From the NCBI GenBank assembly GCA_028687755.1, contig JAQTZL010000001.1:1-64000 (forward strand): a DNA stretch of 64,000 bases, read 5' to 3'. Positions within the stretch are counted from its first letter, which is position 1. The number at the start of each line of letters is the position of its first letter. This DNA comes from Candidatus Nanopelagicales bacterium. GTDB taxonomy: Bacteria > Actinomycetota > Actinomycetes > S36-B12. The notes beneath the pieces were generated by a model. It was not told the origin of the DNA. It ran no database searches and worked only from the letters and a program-made list of their open reading frames with translations. Shown here piece after piece: positions 11,436-20,563 of the stretch. Position numbers and translations under genes: made by a program.

Positions 11436-12281
11436 ATGAGTTCGGAAGAGCAGTCAGCAGCCGCATCGGCGCCTGCCGCAGTCTCAATTCCTGAGCCTGC
11501 TCCATTGACCTCGCACGGCCCGGCCCGGGTGATCGCCATGGTCAATCAAAAAGGTGGCGTAGGAAAGACCACTTCCACGGTTTCCCTGGGAGCAGCCCTT
11601 GCCGGCTACGGCCGCAAGGTCCTCCTCGTGGATTTCGATCCACAGGGTGCACTGTCAGTCTCGTTTGGCGTAAACCCAAATGAAATGGATCTGACGGTCT
11701 ACAACGTTTTAACGGATCATGAATGCAATGTGCGCGATGTCGTCATTCATACAGACGTTGAAAACCTGGATCTACTTCCCAGCAACATTGACCTCTCGGC
11801 TGCCGAACTCCAACTGGTAAGCGAGGTTGGTCGCGAGTACGCACTTGGTCGCGCCATCGCGCCCCTCATGGCTGAGTACGACATTGTCTTGATTGACTGC
11901 CAGCCATCGCTTGGCTTGCTTACTTTGAACGCTTTAACAGCAAGTACCGGCGTCATCATTCCCATGGAAACTGAATACTTTGCCCTTCGCGGCGTTGCGT
12001 TGCTTCAAGACACCATTAACAAAGTCAAAGCTCGCCTGAATCCAGGACTCGTCATTCTTGGTGTGTTGCCAACGATGTATGACCCCCGCACCTTGCACAG
12101 TCGTGAAGTACTTCAAACGGTGCAGCAGGCTTTTGGCGATCAAGTATTTAAGACCGCAATTAATCGCACAGTGAAGTTCCCTGATGCAGCAGTTGCTGGT
12201 GAGCCAATCACTCAATTCGCTCCGACCAGCTCAGGTGCCGACGCATACCGTCAATTGGCGCGCGAGGTATTAGCCCGGTGA
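11436..12281 (+). CDS. parA: ParA/Soj family ATPase
   Basis: 281 residues. The deviant Walker A is MVNQKGGVGKTTSTVSLGAAL; Walker A' and B are VLLVDFDPQGALSV and IVLIDCQPSLGLLT. It belongs with the ParA proteins next to scpAB (Rv1708), distinct from the oriC-linked parA. ParA proteins bind DNA in the ATP state and position cargo. ATG 11436 was chosen over ATG 11430 and TTG 11418 because CGAGAGG sits 7 bases before it. It overlaps scpA by 4 bp (GTGA). Confidence 0.9.
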   Translation: MSSEEQSAAASAPAAVSIPEPAPLTSHGPARVIAMVNQKGGVGKTTSTVSLGAALAGYGRKVLLVDFDPQGALSVSFGVNPNEMDLTVYNVLTDHECNVRDVVIHTDVENLDLLPSNIDLSAAELQLVSEVGREYALGRAIAPLMAEYDIVLIDCQPSLGLLTLNALTASTGVIIPMETEYFALRGVALLQDTINKVKARLNPGLVILGVLPTMYDPRTLHSREVLQTVQQAFGDQVFKTAINRTVKFPDAAVAGEPITQFAPTSSGADAYRQLAREVLAR

Positions 12282-13246
12282 CCGGGACGCAAATTGCGCA
12301 AGAAGTCGTAGAGCCTGACGAATCCGCGCCTGAGATTACTTCGACGCAAGCACCCGCTCCTGAAGGGTTTTCTGTTCGCGTTGGTGATTTTGATGGTCCG
12401 TTTGATTTACTGTTGTCGCTTATTTCAAAACACAAACTTGAAGTTACAGAGCTGGCTCTACACACAGTTACCGATGAATTCATCAAGTACATCCGCGAAC
12501 AGGGAAAAACCTGGGATCTCGATGAAGCAAGCAGCTTCCTCGTAGTTGCAGCTACCTTGCTGGATCTCAAAGCAGCTCGACTATTGCCAAGCGGTGAAGT
12601 TGAGGATGAAGAAGATCTCGCACTACTGGAAGCGCGCGACCTGCTGTTTGCTCGTTTGCTCCAATATCGGGCATACAAGGAAGTATCAGCAATATTTGCT
12701 GATCGCATGGCGAATGCCAATAAGCGTTTCCCTCGTACGGTTGGTCTGGAAGCGCAATTCTCGGCGTTACTACCAGAGGTGCTGTTGGGGCTAGGCCCGG
12801 ACCAATTCGCTGCACTGGCTGCGAAGGCGCTGGCGCCAAAGCCTGTTGAAGAAGTCGGTGTCGGGCACATTCACGTGCAAAAGGTCAACGTGCGTGAACA
12901 AGCACAAATCATCATTGATCGATTGCGCCGGGTACGCACGAGCACGTTCCGCGCACTCATTGCAGACTGCGATACGACCATGTTGGTTGTTGGTCGATTC
13001 TTGGCATTACTTGAGCTTTACAGGGAAGCTGCGGTTGCCTTCGAGCAGATCACGCCACTTGGTGATCTCACCATTCGTTGGACGGGCAACGACACTGATG
13101 AAATCAGAGTCACCGATGAATTTGATGAGGAACGTCCCATTGATCTCGTGGCGCCAGTTGCTGAAGCCGTATCCCAGGCTGAAGCCCATGAAATTCAGGC
13201 AACTGATCTCGATGAAAGTGACATGAAGGAGCAAGGCGATGAGTGA
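12278..13246 (+). CDS. scpA: segregation and condensation protein A
   Basis: 322 residues, the kleisin subunit of the SMC-ScpAB condensin. The kleisin head is VGDFDGPFDLLLSLISKHKLEVTEL (about residues 33-57), followed by AATLLDLKAARLLP, and a C-terminal winged-helix region near residues 215-270. The last 50 residues are acidic. GTG start inside the parA stop; the end overlaps scpB by 8 bp. Confidence 0.94.
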   Translation: MTGTQIAQEVVEPDESAPEITSTQAPAPEGFSVRVGDFDGPFDLLLSLISKHKLEVTELALHTVTDEFIKYIREQGKTWDLDEASSFLVVAATLLDLKAARLLPSGEVEDEEDLALLEARDLLFARLLQYRAYKEVSAIFADRMANANKRFPRTVGLEAQFSALLPEVLLGLGPDQFAALAAKALAPKPVEEVGVGHIHVQKVNVREQAQIIIDRLRRVRTSTFRALIADCDTTMLVVGRFLALLELYREAAVAFEQITPLGDLTIRWTGNDTDEIRVTDEFDEERPIDLVAPVAEAVSQAEAHEIQATDLDESDMKEQGDE

Positions 13247-13904
13247 CGTGCAAGAAGACGTGCAGTCCAACGAGGCTGTCCTTGACGAAGGCATTCAGGA
13301 AGAACTTGACGCGACGGATGCCGCCGAAGAACCTGAGGAACTAGGTGCTCCAAGTCTTGCTGCGGCTATCGAAGCGTTGTTGTTGCTCGCAGATGAGCCA
13401 ATGAGTGTTGTTGCATTGGCTCAGGCCACTCGTCAAACCACTGATGAGGTTGAAGAGACCGTTCGCGCCTTGGTTCGGGATTATGACGAAGCAGTACGTG
13501 GATTTGAACTTCGAGAAATTGCTGGTGGATGGCGTTACTACACGCGCGCTGAATGTTCGCCTGTTGTTGAGCGCTATGTACTTGACGGTCAACAAGCTCG
13601 TTTGACTCAGGCTTCGCTTGAAACCTTGGCTGTGATTGCATATCGCCAGCCTGTTACCCGAGGTCGCGTCGGCGCTGTGCGTGGAGTCAATGTTGACGGT
13701 GTGATTCGTACCTTGGTGGCTCGTGGCTTGATCGAAGAAGCGGGTCATGAAGAAGAGTCACAGGCAATTCTGTATCGCACAACGTCGACCTTCCTTGAGC
13801 GTCTTGGTATTGCATCACTCGATGATCTCCCACCGCTTGCTGAACATCTTCCTGATCTTGCCGATCTTGAAGATGTTCTCGATTCCGTTGCTTTTGGTGA
13901 CTAA
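13239..13904 (+). CDS. scpB: segregation and condensation protein B
   Basis: 221 residues, with an acidic 40-residue head followed by the two winged-helix domains of ScpB: LAAAIEALLLLADEPMSVVALAQ, then RLTQASLETLAVIAYRQPVTRGRVGAVRGVNVDG, the most conserved part of the family. It forms the SMC-ScpA-ScpB complex that compacts and segregates the chromosome. Its stop overlaps the next start by one base. Confidence 0.95.
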   Translation: MSDVQEDVQSNEAVLDEGIQEELDATDAAEEPEELGAPSLAAAIEALLLLADEPMSVVALAQATRQTTDEVEETVRALVRDYDEAVRGFELREIAGGWRYYTRAECSPVVERYVLDGQQARLTQASLETLAVIAYRQPVTRGRVGAVRGVNVDGVIRTLVARGLIEEAGHEEESQAILYRTTSTFLERLGIASLDDLPPLAEHLPDLADLEDVLDSVAFGD

Positions 13905-14653
13905 TGACTGAACAGCAACCTGAGCTCGATACGGAACTGCGGTTACAGAAGGTTCTAGCGAAAGCCGGTATCGGTAGTCGTCGTCGATGTGAGCAGTTAA
14001 TCGAAGAAGGTCGGGTAAGTGTTAACGGCAGCGTTGTCGAAGAACAGGGCATGCGCATTGATCCAACGACGGCAGTCGTTCACGTTGACGGCAAGCGAAT
14101 TCCAACGGCACCCGACAATATTGTGTTAGTGATGAACAAGCCTCGCGGCGTAATTACGACGATGGACGATGAGCAGGGCCGCCCATGTGTTGGTGACATG
14201 TTGGCCGATCGCCCTGAGCGTGTGTTCTACATCGGTCGGCTCGATGCTGATACCGAAGGTTTGTTGCTCTTCACGAATGATGGTGAACTTGCCAATCGTG
14301 TGGGTCACCCTGCGCACGGTGTTGATAAGACATATGTCGCAACGGTCGAGGGCATGGTCACGCAGCAGACTTTGCGATTACTCAAGAGCGGCGTGGAGTT
14401 GGAAGACGGTCCGATGAAGGTGGACGCAGTTCGCATCATTCAGCAGGCTAAAGACCGCGCCATGGTGGAGTTAGTGATTCATGAGGGTCGTAACCGTATT
14501 GTGCGGCGCCTGATGGACCACGTGGGCCATCCCGTTATTGATTTGGTGCGGACCCGCATTGGGCCCTTGTATTTAGGCAACCTCAAGCCAGGTGAGGTCA
14601 TTGAGCTCACGGGATCGGACTTGCACGCCCTCTATACGGCCGTTGGTCTGTAG
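13904..14653 (+). CDS. rluB: RluB/RsuA-family rRNA pseudouridine synthase
   Basis: 249 residues. An S4 domain (LRLQKVLAKAGIGSRRRCEQLIEEG, residues 11-35) is followed by a pseudouridine synthase domain with the catalytic Asp in IGRLDADTEGLLLFTNDGELA and the end motif EGRNRIVRRLMDHVGHPV. It isomerises a uridine in rRNA; by similarity to RluB the target is probably helix 89-90 of 23S rRNA, but RsuA-type activity on 16S cannot be excluded. Coupled to scpB, as in Rv1710-1711. Confidence 0.92.
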   Translation: MTEQQPELDTELRLQKVLAKAGIGSRRRCEQLIEEGRVSVNGSVVEEQGMRIDPTTAVVHVDGKRIPTAPDNIVLVMNKPRGVITTMDDEQGRPCVGDMLADRPERVFYIGRLDADTEGLLLFTNDGELANRVGHPAHGVDKTYVATVEGMVTQQTLRLLKSGVELEDGPMKVDAVRIIQQAKDRAMVELVIHEGRNRIVRRLMDHVGHPVIDLVRTRIGPLYLGNLKPGEVIELTGSDLHALYTAVGL

Positions 14654-14656
14654 GCT
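14651..14656 (+). promoter_or_regulatory. putative leaderless -10 box for aroH (TAGGCT-N6-ATG)
   Basis: TAGGCT overlaps the stop codon of the pseudouridine synthase and ends exactly six bases before ATG 14663. No ribosome binding site is present between them. One of the clearest copies of the recurring signature. Confidence 0.55.
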
Positions 14657-14662
14657 GCCGCC

Positions 14663-15019
14663 ATGCGTGCAATCAGGGGAGCGGTGTGCCTCACCAAGGA
14701 CGATTCCGTTGAGATGACCGAGGCTGTAGGTGAAATGCTCACCACCATCTTGGTGCGAAATCAGATCACTACAGATGACGTTGTGAGCGTCCTTTTTACG
14801 TGCACCCCAGACATTCACTCGGGCTTTCCGGCTAAGGCTGCACGAGAATTTGGCTTTGGTGAAGTTCCATTGATGTGTGCGCAGGAAATTGACGTACTTG
14901 GGGCGCTTGCTTTGACCGTGCGAGTCATGCTTCATGTTGAAATCGATACCCCGCGCACAGAAATTCGCCATGTGTACTTACGCGGTGCAGAGGTTTTGCG
15001 CCCGGACGTGAAGTCGTGA
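14663..15019 (+). CDS. aroH: monofunctional chorismate mutase, AroH type
   Basis: 118 residues, the length and fold signature of the trimeric AroH-class mutase of Bacillus subtilis: an early Arg-Ala-Ile-Arg-Gly (RAIRGAV), EMLTTILVRNQI, SVLFTCTPDIHSGFPAKAAREFG, VPLMCAQEIDV and RHVYLRGAEVLRPD. It converts chorismate to prephenate, the substrate of the next gene, tyrA (GTGA overlap at 15016). The pair commits chorismate to tyrosine and phenylalanine synthesis. AroQ-type mutases are not similar. Confidence 0.93.
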   Translation: MRAIRGAVCLTKDDSVEMTEAVGEMLTTILVRNQITTDDVVSVLFTCTPDIHSGFPAKAAREFGFGEVPLMCAQEIDVLGALALTVRVMLHVEIDTPRTEIRHVYLRGAEVLRPDVKS

Positions 15020-16134
15020 ACGAATCTGAGCCACAAGCAATTCAAGGTCCCGTCTTAGTTATTGGAGCGGGGCTCATTGGTGCATCAATAGGGCAGGCTC
15101 TTGCGCGCGCCAACGTAGATGTGTGGCTGCGCGATGTTGATCAGTCGCAGGTCAATACCGCCGTTGATATGGGTGCTGGTGTGCCATTTGACGCGATGAA
15201 ACGTGAAGGGCAAACACCGCAAATGGTCGTGGTCGCTGTTCCACCGCGGTTTGCAGCACGAGTCATTGCCGATGCGAGTATTGAATTCCCTGAAGCAGTG
15301 ATTACCGATGTTACGAGTGTGAAAAGCAATATTTTGCGGAAAGCAATTGCTTTTGGCGCCGATGAGTCACGCCTCGTTGGTGGCCACCCAATGGCCGGTC
15401 GGGAAGTTGCTGGTGCAGCGGCGGCGCGTAAGGATCTCTTCGATGATCGTCTGTGGATCATTACTGCGCTTGGTTCATCGTCGGATTTATCGCAGGATCT
15501 TGTAGAGCAGCTTGCGCTTACCTGTGGTGCGATTGCAGTGAAAATGACAGTGCAAGAACATGATCAAGCCGTTGCATTGGTTTCACATGCGCCACAAATT
15601 TTGAGTAGTGCGCTTGCTGCACAACTGTTACCGGCTAATGAACACCACATCGCTGTAGCTGGGCAAGGTTTGCGTGACATGACACGAATCGCCGCTTCCG
15701 ACAACACGCTTTGGGTGGACATTCTTTCGGAGAATGCTGCACCGGTTGCTGAAGTTATCGGTGGGTTAGTGGCTGAATTGCAAGAGGTTTTGCACGCGCT
15801 TCGGGAATTGGCCAATGGGGATGAAGATCACTCAGAAATTCTTGATGCAACATTACGTGCTGGGGCAAAGGGTCGAGCAAGAATCCCAGGTCGCCATGGA
15901 AATGTCGAAGCTGCATTTAGTCAAGTAGCGGTGCTTATTGAAGACAAGCCAGGCGAACTCGCGAGGCTTTTTGTTGCAGCGGGTGACGCGGGAATTAACT
16001 TAGAAGACGTTCGTATTGAACACGTATTGGGAAGGCCTAGCGGATTGGTTGAGCTTTCAGTGCGGCCCGATCGTTCTGAAAATTTAGTTGATGCTTTGGT
16101 GTCGAGAAAATTTGATGTTAAAGGTGTCTTGTGA
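15016..16134 (+). CDS. tyrA: prephenate dehydrogenase
   Basis: 372 residues, GTG start coupled to aroH. The N-terminal Rossmann motif is VLVIGAGLIGASIGQAL; the catalytic region has VGGHPMAGREVAGAAAA with the conserved His and Gly-Pro-like loop; HAPQILSSALA follows. A C-terminal ACT domain (about residues 300-372: VAVLIEDKPGELARLFVAAGDAGIN) should bind an amino acid, most likely tyrosine, for feedback inhibition. It makes 4-hydroxyphenylpyruvate from prephenate with NAD(P)+. Confidence 0.93.
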   Translation: MNESEPQAIQGPVLVIGAGLIGASIGQALARANVDVWLRDVDQSQVNTAVDMGAGVPFDAMKREGQTPQMVVVAVPPRFAARVIADASIEFPEAVITDVTSVKSNILRKAIAFGADESRLVGGHPMAGREVAGAAAARKDLFDDRLWIITALGSSSDLSQDLVEQLALTCGAIAVKMTVQEHDQAVALVSHAPQILSSALAAQLLPANEHHIAVAGQGLRDMTRIAASDNTLWVDILSENAAPVAEVIGGLVAELQEVLHALRELANGDEDHSEILDATLRAGAKGRARIPGRHGNVEAAFSQVAVLIEDKPGELARLFVAAGDAGINLEDVRIEHVLGRPSGLVELSVRPDRSENLVDALVSRKFDVKGVL

Positions 16135-16820
16135 ATCCGCTTGTGATTGCTGTTGATGGCCCTGCGGGATCAGGAAAATCAAGCGTGTGTCGAGGAACTG
16201 CACGGGCCTTGGGGTGGCGATATCTGGATACCGGAGCGATGTACCGGGCTATGACGTGGGCTGTGCTCAATGCAGGAATAGACCCGAACGATGCCGAACA
16301 CGTTGCGCAGTTTTGTGAAGTCCCCGCACTTATGAGCGGGGTAGACCCAACTGAGTCAACAATCGAAGTTGATGGTGTTGACGTAAGTTCTGCAATACGC
16401 GATGAACGCGTCACGAGCGCAGTGAGCGCGGTGAGCGCCGTGCCAAAGGTTCGTGAACTTCTCGTTGAATTGCAGCGCATTCAAGCGCGTGAGGCATTGC
16501 AAGCAGGAACTGGCATTGTGGTTGAAGGCCGAGACATCACCACGGTCGTACTTCCAGATGCTCAAGTCAAAATCTTCCTCACTGCGCGTCCTGAAATTCG
16601 TGCACTGCGACGAGCGAAAGAAGATGCTGGATCCGCTGAGGCGAGTTCACAAGAAGTTAAGGCGACTCAGGCAGCCCTTGAGCGTCGCGACCACCTTGAT
16701 TCAACTCGTGCAGCAAGCCCACTGACGCAAAGCCAGGAAGCCTATGAACTCGACACGAGCGACCTGACGTTGGATCAAGTCATCGCTGAAGTGATTTCCC
16801 GAGCACAAGCTGCGAGCTAA
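16131..16820 (+). CDS. cmk: cytidylate kinase
   Basis: 229 residues. The P-loop AVDGPAGSGKSSVCRGTARAL (residues 5-25) and YLDTGAMYRAMTW are diagnostic; VVEGRDITTVVLPDAQVKIFLTA is the conserved CMP-binding and lid region. It phosphorylates CMP and dCMP. GTG start overlapping tyrA by 4 bp; its stop overlaps the next gene by one base, then der follows, the order seen in Rv1712-1713 and in Streptomyces. Confidence 0.96.
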   Translation: MNPLVIAVDGPAGSGKSSVCRGTARALGWRYLDTGAMYRAMTWAVLNAGIDPNDAEHVAQFCEVPALMSGVDPTESTIEVDGVDVSSAIRDERVTSAVSAVSAVPKVRELLVELQRIQAREALQAGTGIVVEGRDITTVVLPDAQVKIFLTARPEIRALRRAKEDAGSAEASSQEVKATQAALERRDHLDSTRAASPLTQSQEAYELDTSDLTLDQVIAEVISRAQAAS

Positions 16821-17413
16821 TGGGTGGCTTTTCTCGGGCCGCCACCCTTCGCAATTTCACGGCTCCCGCGCTCAAAGCTCTGTACTCCTTAGAAGTGCAG
16901 GGAGCCGAGAACGTTCCATTGACCGGCCCGGTCATTTTGAATGTTTCGGGGTTGGGCGTACTCGTCGCACCGATTGTGAATATTTGCTCGCCTCGCCCGG
17001 TCAATATGGTCATTGATGGTGCTCTTCGGGAAGTGCTGTCGAAAAAGACCCGGTATTTAGGTGGAGATATCCCCTTCGAAGAGCCTGGTTTTGGGGCAAT
17101 GCGCCAAGCGCTGGACCTTCTGAAAGTTGGTCAGGCAGTCGGATTCATGGGGAAATCGCCCTCATTGGGGTACTTAGTAGCGGCCACGGGGGCTGCGGTG
17201 ATTCCGGTGATGGTGACGGGGGCAAGTGGCAAGGTCGCCACCGACCCGCCAAGACCACGCTCGAAGATCGGTATCCTGTTCGAAGCACCGATTCAGATTT
17301 CGCCAAGTGGCGATCCTTGTGCGCTAGCCACTGTCCTCACAGTGAGCGAACAGGTGCGCCAAGCTCAGGCAGATGCTCGAGCTCGAATACGAAAGCAGGC
17401 AGGGCATGACTGA
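16820..17413 (+). CDS. PlsC-like acyltransferase fold, catalytic motifs missing
   Basis: 197 residues, in the position where many actinobacteria have a 1-acylglycerol-3-phosphate acyltransferase between cmk and der. The framework is recognisable ([20 protein letters not shown]..., ...[20 protein letters not shown]). However, the NHX4D block reads NVSGLGV, so the catalytic His and Asp are both replaced. The usual FPEGTR block reads FMGKSPS, losing the Glu-Gly-Thr-Arg. The protein is full length and in frame, with normal coupling (starts at the last base of cmk, overlaps der by 8 bp), so a non-catalytic or altered role is more likely than a decaying gene. That role is unknown. Confidence 0.75.
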   Translation: MGGFSRAATLRNFTAPALKALYSLEVQGAENVPLTGPVILNVSGLGVLVAPIVNICSPRPVNMVIDGALREVLSKKTRYLGGDIPFEEPGFGAMRQALDLLKVGQAVGFMGKSPSLGYLVAATGAAVIPVMVTGASGKVATDPPRPRSKIGILFEAPIQISPSGDPCALATVLTVSEQVRQAQADARARIRKQAGHD

Positions 17414-18911
17414 CGGTTGGGTATCAATTGACACCGATGAAGGTGATGCCACCGAGCCGCAATTCGTTGAAGGCAGTGCAGAGATTGAGGAAATTGAGGA
17501 CGAAGCTGCCCTCGAACTAGCGCTGGCCGCTGCTCGCGCTGAGTTTGGTGAGTTCGACGAGGATCTGGCCGATCTCACAGAAAAAAACAACACCGAAGGA
17601 TGGCCAGTTCTTGCGATCGTTGGTCGACCAAACGTTGGAAAATCGACCCTGGTCAATCGCATTATTGGTCGCCGTGAAGCAGTCGTTGAAGACTTCCCAG
17701 GTGTAACACGTGACCGTGTGACATATGAAGCTGACTGGAATGGCAAACGCTTTATTTTGATCGATACCGGCGGATGGGATCGCAAGGTCAAGGGCATGGC
17801 GGCGGCAATTGCTGCACAAGCTGAACGGGCAATCAACGATGCTGATGCTGTGGCATTCGTTGTGGACGCAACGGTTGGTGCAACCGATACCGATGAAGCG
17901 GTCGTTGAAGTCCTGCGTCGTTCTGGAAAGCCCGTCATTCTTGTGGCCAATAAAGCAGATGACGCGCTACTTGAAATGGAAGCAACAACGCTTTGGTCAC
18001 TTGGGCTAGGTGAGCCATATCCAGTTTCAGCCCAGCATGGCCGTGGTTCAGGTGACCTCCTTGATCAGATCGTCAAGGTGCTTCCTGAAGAAGGCAAAGG
18101 CCGCATGCGTGGGGTGGGGCCTCGACGAGTTGCCCTTCTTGGAAAACCCAACGTGGGCAAGTCATCGTTGTTGAACGCGATGGCTGGATCTGAGCGCGTT
18201 GTTGTTGATTCAGTTGCCGGCACCACGGTTGATCCAGTTGACGAACTTGTACAGCTAAAAGAAAAGTGGTGGTGGTTTGTTGACACTGCTGGAATTCGAC
18301 GCCGCGCAAAGGAAGCAAGCGGTCACGAGTACTACGCAACGTTGCGTACGACTGCTGCCTTGGATCGTGCCGAAGTTGCATTGATCTTGGTTGATGCGTC
18401 TGAACCGATCAGTGAACAAGATGTGCGCATTATTTCTATGGCCGAAGAAGCTGGCCGTGCGATCGTCATCGCTTTTAACAAGTGGGACTTAACTGACGAA
18501 GAGCGTCGCCACTACCTTGAGCGCGAAATCGACCGAGATCTCGTGCAGGTTCCATGGGCGCCACACGTCAACGTTTCAGCAAAGACCGGTCGACATATTG
18601 AACGCCTTGAAGTGGCAATTGAGACAGCGTTGGCGGGCTGGGAAACGCGCGTTTCCACCGGCCGCCTGAACCAGTTCCTTGCGTCGATCGTGCAATCAAA
18701 TCCACACCCGATTCGTGGTGGCAAGCAGCCCAGAATCTTGTTCGGTGCTCAGGTGGCAACGAGCCCACCGACCTTCGCGTTGTTCACAACAGGATTCCTC
18801 GAGGCCGGTTATCGACGATTTATTGAACGTAGGCTCCGCGAGGAATATGGCTTCGATGGAACACCTATACGCATCATGATGCGCGTGAGAGAGAAGCGTT
18901 CGCGCAAATAG
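17406..18911 (+). CDS. der: ribosome-associated GTPase Der (EngA)
   Basis: 501 residues with the unique tandem G domains of Der. Domain 1 has [22 protein letters not shown] and NKADD; domain 2 has [27 protein letters not shown] and NKWDL. A C-terminal KH-like domain (about residues 395-501) ends in basic residues KRSRK. The first 60 residues are an acidic extension. It is needed for 50S subunit assembly. ATG 17406 was chosen since earlier in-frame starts lie deep inside the previous gene and GCAGGCAGGG precedes it. Confidence 0.95.
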   Translation: MTDGWVSIDTDEGDATEPQFVEGSAEIEEIEDEAALELALAAARAEFGEFDEDLADLTEKNNTEGWPVLAIVGRPNVGKSTLVNRIIGRREAVVEDFPGVTRDRVTYEADWNGKRFILIDTGGWDRKVKGMAAAIAAQAERAINDADAVAFVVDATVGATDTDEAVVEVLRRSGKPVILVANKADDALLEMEATTLWSLGLGEPYPVSAQHGRGSGDLLDQIVKVLPEEGKGRMRGVGPRRVALLGKPNVGKSSLLNAMAGSERVVVDSVAGTTVDPVDELVQLKEKWWWFVDTAGIRRRAKEASGHEYYATLRTTAALDRAEVALILVDASEPISEQDVRIISMAEEAGRAIVIAFNKWDLTDEERRHYLEREIDRDLVQVPWAPHVNVSAKTGRHIERLEVAIETALAGWETRVSTGRLNQFLASIVQSNPHPIRGGKQPRILFGAQVATSPPTFALFTTGFLEAGYRRFIERRLREEYGFDGTPIRIMMRVREKRSRK

Positions 18912-18951
18912 TTCTATGGCAATAACTCTGTGCAGAGAAGTGTGATTGCAC

Positions 18952-18957
18952 TAGCCT
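18952..18957 (+). promoter_or_regulatory. putative -10 box (TAGCCT) upstream of the isochorismatase-like gene
   Basis: TAGCCT lies in the 83-bp spacer after der, 37 bases before ATG 18995, leaving room for a leader containing the GGTGGAG ribosome binding site (18984-18989 region). No convincing -35 element. Confidence 0.3.
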
Positions 18958-18994
18958 GTGGCTTTCTTTTACGTCGAGCGTGGGTGGAGCGGTC

Positions 18995-19615
18995 ATGGCA
19001 ATTGATGTAGGTCCATATTTGGATCCGGCTACCACTGCGGTACTAGTTGTGGAAACGCAGGCTCGTCTCGTCGATCCTGTAAACCCTCGGATTCCAGGCC
19101 TTGCCAAGAGTGCTATCGAAATGGATCTTGTTGGTCACATTGCCAAGGTAAATGTCGCTGCCCGTGCCGTGGGTGCGCAAATTATTTTCATCAACAATAG
19201 TTGGCGTAATGATGGGCTTGGTCGTCCTACGAACGATCTCATTCGCGGTCGCGAATCAGGCGGCGAATGGAGCGGTGGCTTAGGTCCAGTTGCGCCAGGG
19301 CTTGACCCACAAGAAAAAGACATCATCATCCAGCGCGAACTAGGGCTGACCTCGTTTGCTTCTTCGCCGTTGGATAACTACTTAAGAAACCTAGGTATCA
19401 AGTCAGTAGTCATCATGGGGATGTCTGCGAATCTTGCTGTGTTAGGTACCACGATTGAAGCCACAAACGCGGGCTATAAGTGCGCAGTGATTAGTGACTG
19501 CATTGCAGGTGATCCACCCGAGTATGTGCCTTATCTTCTGAAGTACACGATTCGCAATATTGCGTTAGTGACCACATCGGATGTTGTGATTGATCACTGG
19601 GCGTCGCTGAAGTAA
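18995..19615 (+). CDS. isochorismatase-fold protein lacking the catalytic cysteine
   Basis: 206 residues. The fold pattern of cysteine hydrolases is clear: TTAVLVVETQARLVD at the N-terminus, LDNYLRNLGIKSVVIMGMSANLAVLGTTIEATNAGYKCAVISDC near residues 120-165. The catalytic Asp of the usual V-V-D-x-Q strand is Glu (VVETQ). The nucleophile position in the T-N-x-C-V motif is Ala (ANLAV). I see no Lys in the IIIQRELG stretch where one is expected. Normal hydrolysis of nicotinamide or isochorismate is therefore unlikely. ATG 18995 chosen for its GGTGGAG ribosome binding site; GTG 18980 is the alternative. Confidence 0.8.
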   Translation: MAIDVGPYLDPATTAVLVVETQARLVDPVNPRIPGLAKSAIEMDLVGHIAKVNVAARAVGAQIIFINNSWRNDGLGRPTNDLIRGRESGGEWSGGLGPVAPGLDPQEKDIIIQRELGLTSFASSPLDNYLRNLGIKSVVIMGMSANLAVLGTTIEATNAGYKCAVISDCIAGDPPEYVPYLLKYTIRNIALVTTSDVVIDHWASLK

Positions 19616-19621
19616 GTGCGA

Positions 19622-19888
19622 TCACTTGTCGTCTTGTAACGTCGCAAGAAATCGTTCAACAGCTTCCGTTGACCATTCTTCATCCGGCACGGAGTCGTCG
19701 TCTGGGTTTGCTGGCCTGATAGCTCCTTGGGTAAACCACAATTCATAATCACGGTCAAAGCGTCGGAATCGGACTAGGCCCGCACCGAACGTAACGCCGT
19801 GAGTGATGCCTTTAATCGAGCGCCAGGCAACCATTGATCCGGCGTATACCTCGCCTTGGTACTGCACAAATACTGGTTGCGGTTTCAT
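19622..19888 (-). CDS. small protein of unknown function
   Basis: 88 residues; not recognised. It has a compact beta-rich look (PVFVQYQGEVYAGSMVAWR, ARLVRFRRFDRDYELWF-like strands) and an acidic C-terminus (NPDDDSVPDEEWSTEAVERFL). Cysteines and a membrane segment are absent, so it is probably a cytoplasmic globular protein. It converges with the isochorismatase-like gene, with only 6 bp between stops. Confidence 0.65.
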   Translation of the reverse strand: MKPQPVFVQYQGEVYAGSMVAWRSIKGITHGVTFGAGLVRFRRFDRDYELWFTQGAIRPANPDDDSVPDEEWSTEAVERFLATLQDDK

Positions 19889-19936
19889 GCTGAAATCAAA
19901 GCATGGTTTGCGGTAGCAGGCTTGCTTATCCAGGAC

Positions 19937-20554
19937 CTATGCCGCGCCATCTTTCAGCTCGATAAATAGAGCGCGAGCTTCGGCTGTAAGTAGATCGCCG
20001 TGATAGAGCGCCGCGTAGGTGAAGCGCTTACGGCCCTCGATCTTTTCGAAGTGAGCGCGGACTTCAAGTTCAACATCTAATGGCGTTACGTTTTTGAAAT
20101 CAACGTTGAGATAGGCAGTACGGCAAATAGGTCGTTCATAATTGGCTAGTTGCCCGAGCACTTGATCAAAGAGCAGTGGAATTGCTCCACCGTGCACCGC
20201 TCCATTACCGCCGAGGTAAAAGCTCCCGAAAGTGACGGTTGCCCTAAATGTTTCCTTGGTGACTGATCTTGTGAGATACGGGGGATTGAGTGTTCGTGAA
20301 CCGCGAGCCCTCTGGGTGTCATCCCACCCTTTGTCGCGTGCGGCGACATACCGATCCGGTTCCAATAGGCCCACGACCTCATCGATAACAAGGGCGGCCC
20401 GCTCTGCCAATTCTTGGCTCGCGCCAGTTGCAGCTACATAGTCTTGCAATGTACGTAATGAACGACCTAAGTGGTTGATACCGGGCTCGCTATTGGACTC
20501 AATATTGTTGAACAGGGCCATGGACTCATGGTAGGCAGCGGGTTTTAGGTTCAT
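19937..20554 (-). CDS. PaaI/hotdog-fold thioesterase family protein
   Basis: 205 residues from ATG 20554. The second half is a hotdog domain: TVTFGSFYLGGNGAVHGGAIPLLFDQVLGQLANY contains the HGG-x(4,5)-D signature of PaaI-type acyl-CoA thioesterases, followed by TAYLNVDFKNVTPLDVELEVRAHF. The N-terminal 100 residues are a helical extension (ELAERAALVIDEVVGLL) seen in some actinobacterial members. The acyl-CoA substrate is unknown. The frame is open up to 20641, but that would overlap a plausible divergent gene at 20564, so ATG 20554 is preferred. Confidence 0.8.
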   Translation of the reverse strand: MNLKPAAYHESMALFNNIESNSEPGINHLGRSLRTLQDYVAATGASQELAERAALVIDEVVGLLEPDRYVAARDKGWDDTQRARGSRTLNPPYLTRSVTKETFRATVTFGSFYLGGNGAVHGGAIPLLFDQVLGQLANYERPICRTAYLNVDFKNVTPLDVELEVRAHFEKIEGRKRFTYAALYHGDLLTAEARALFIELKDGAA

Positions 20555-20557
20555 ACT
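20552..20557 (+). promoter_or_regulatory. possible leaderless -10 box (CATACT-N6-ATG)
   Basis: CATACT ends six bases before ATG 20564, the same geometry as the stronger TANNNT-N6-start examples in the window but with C in the first position. It supports the short gene downstream and overlaps the start of the divergent hotdog gene. Confidence 0.3.
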
Positions 20558-20563
20558 CAAGGT

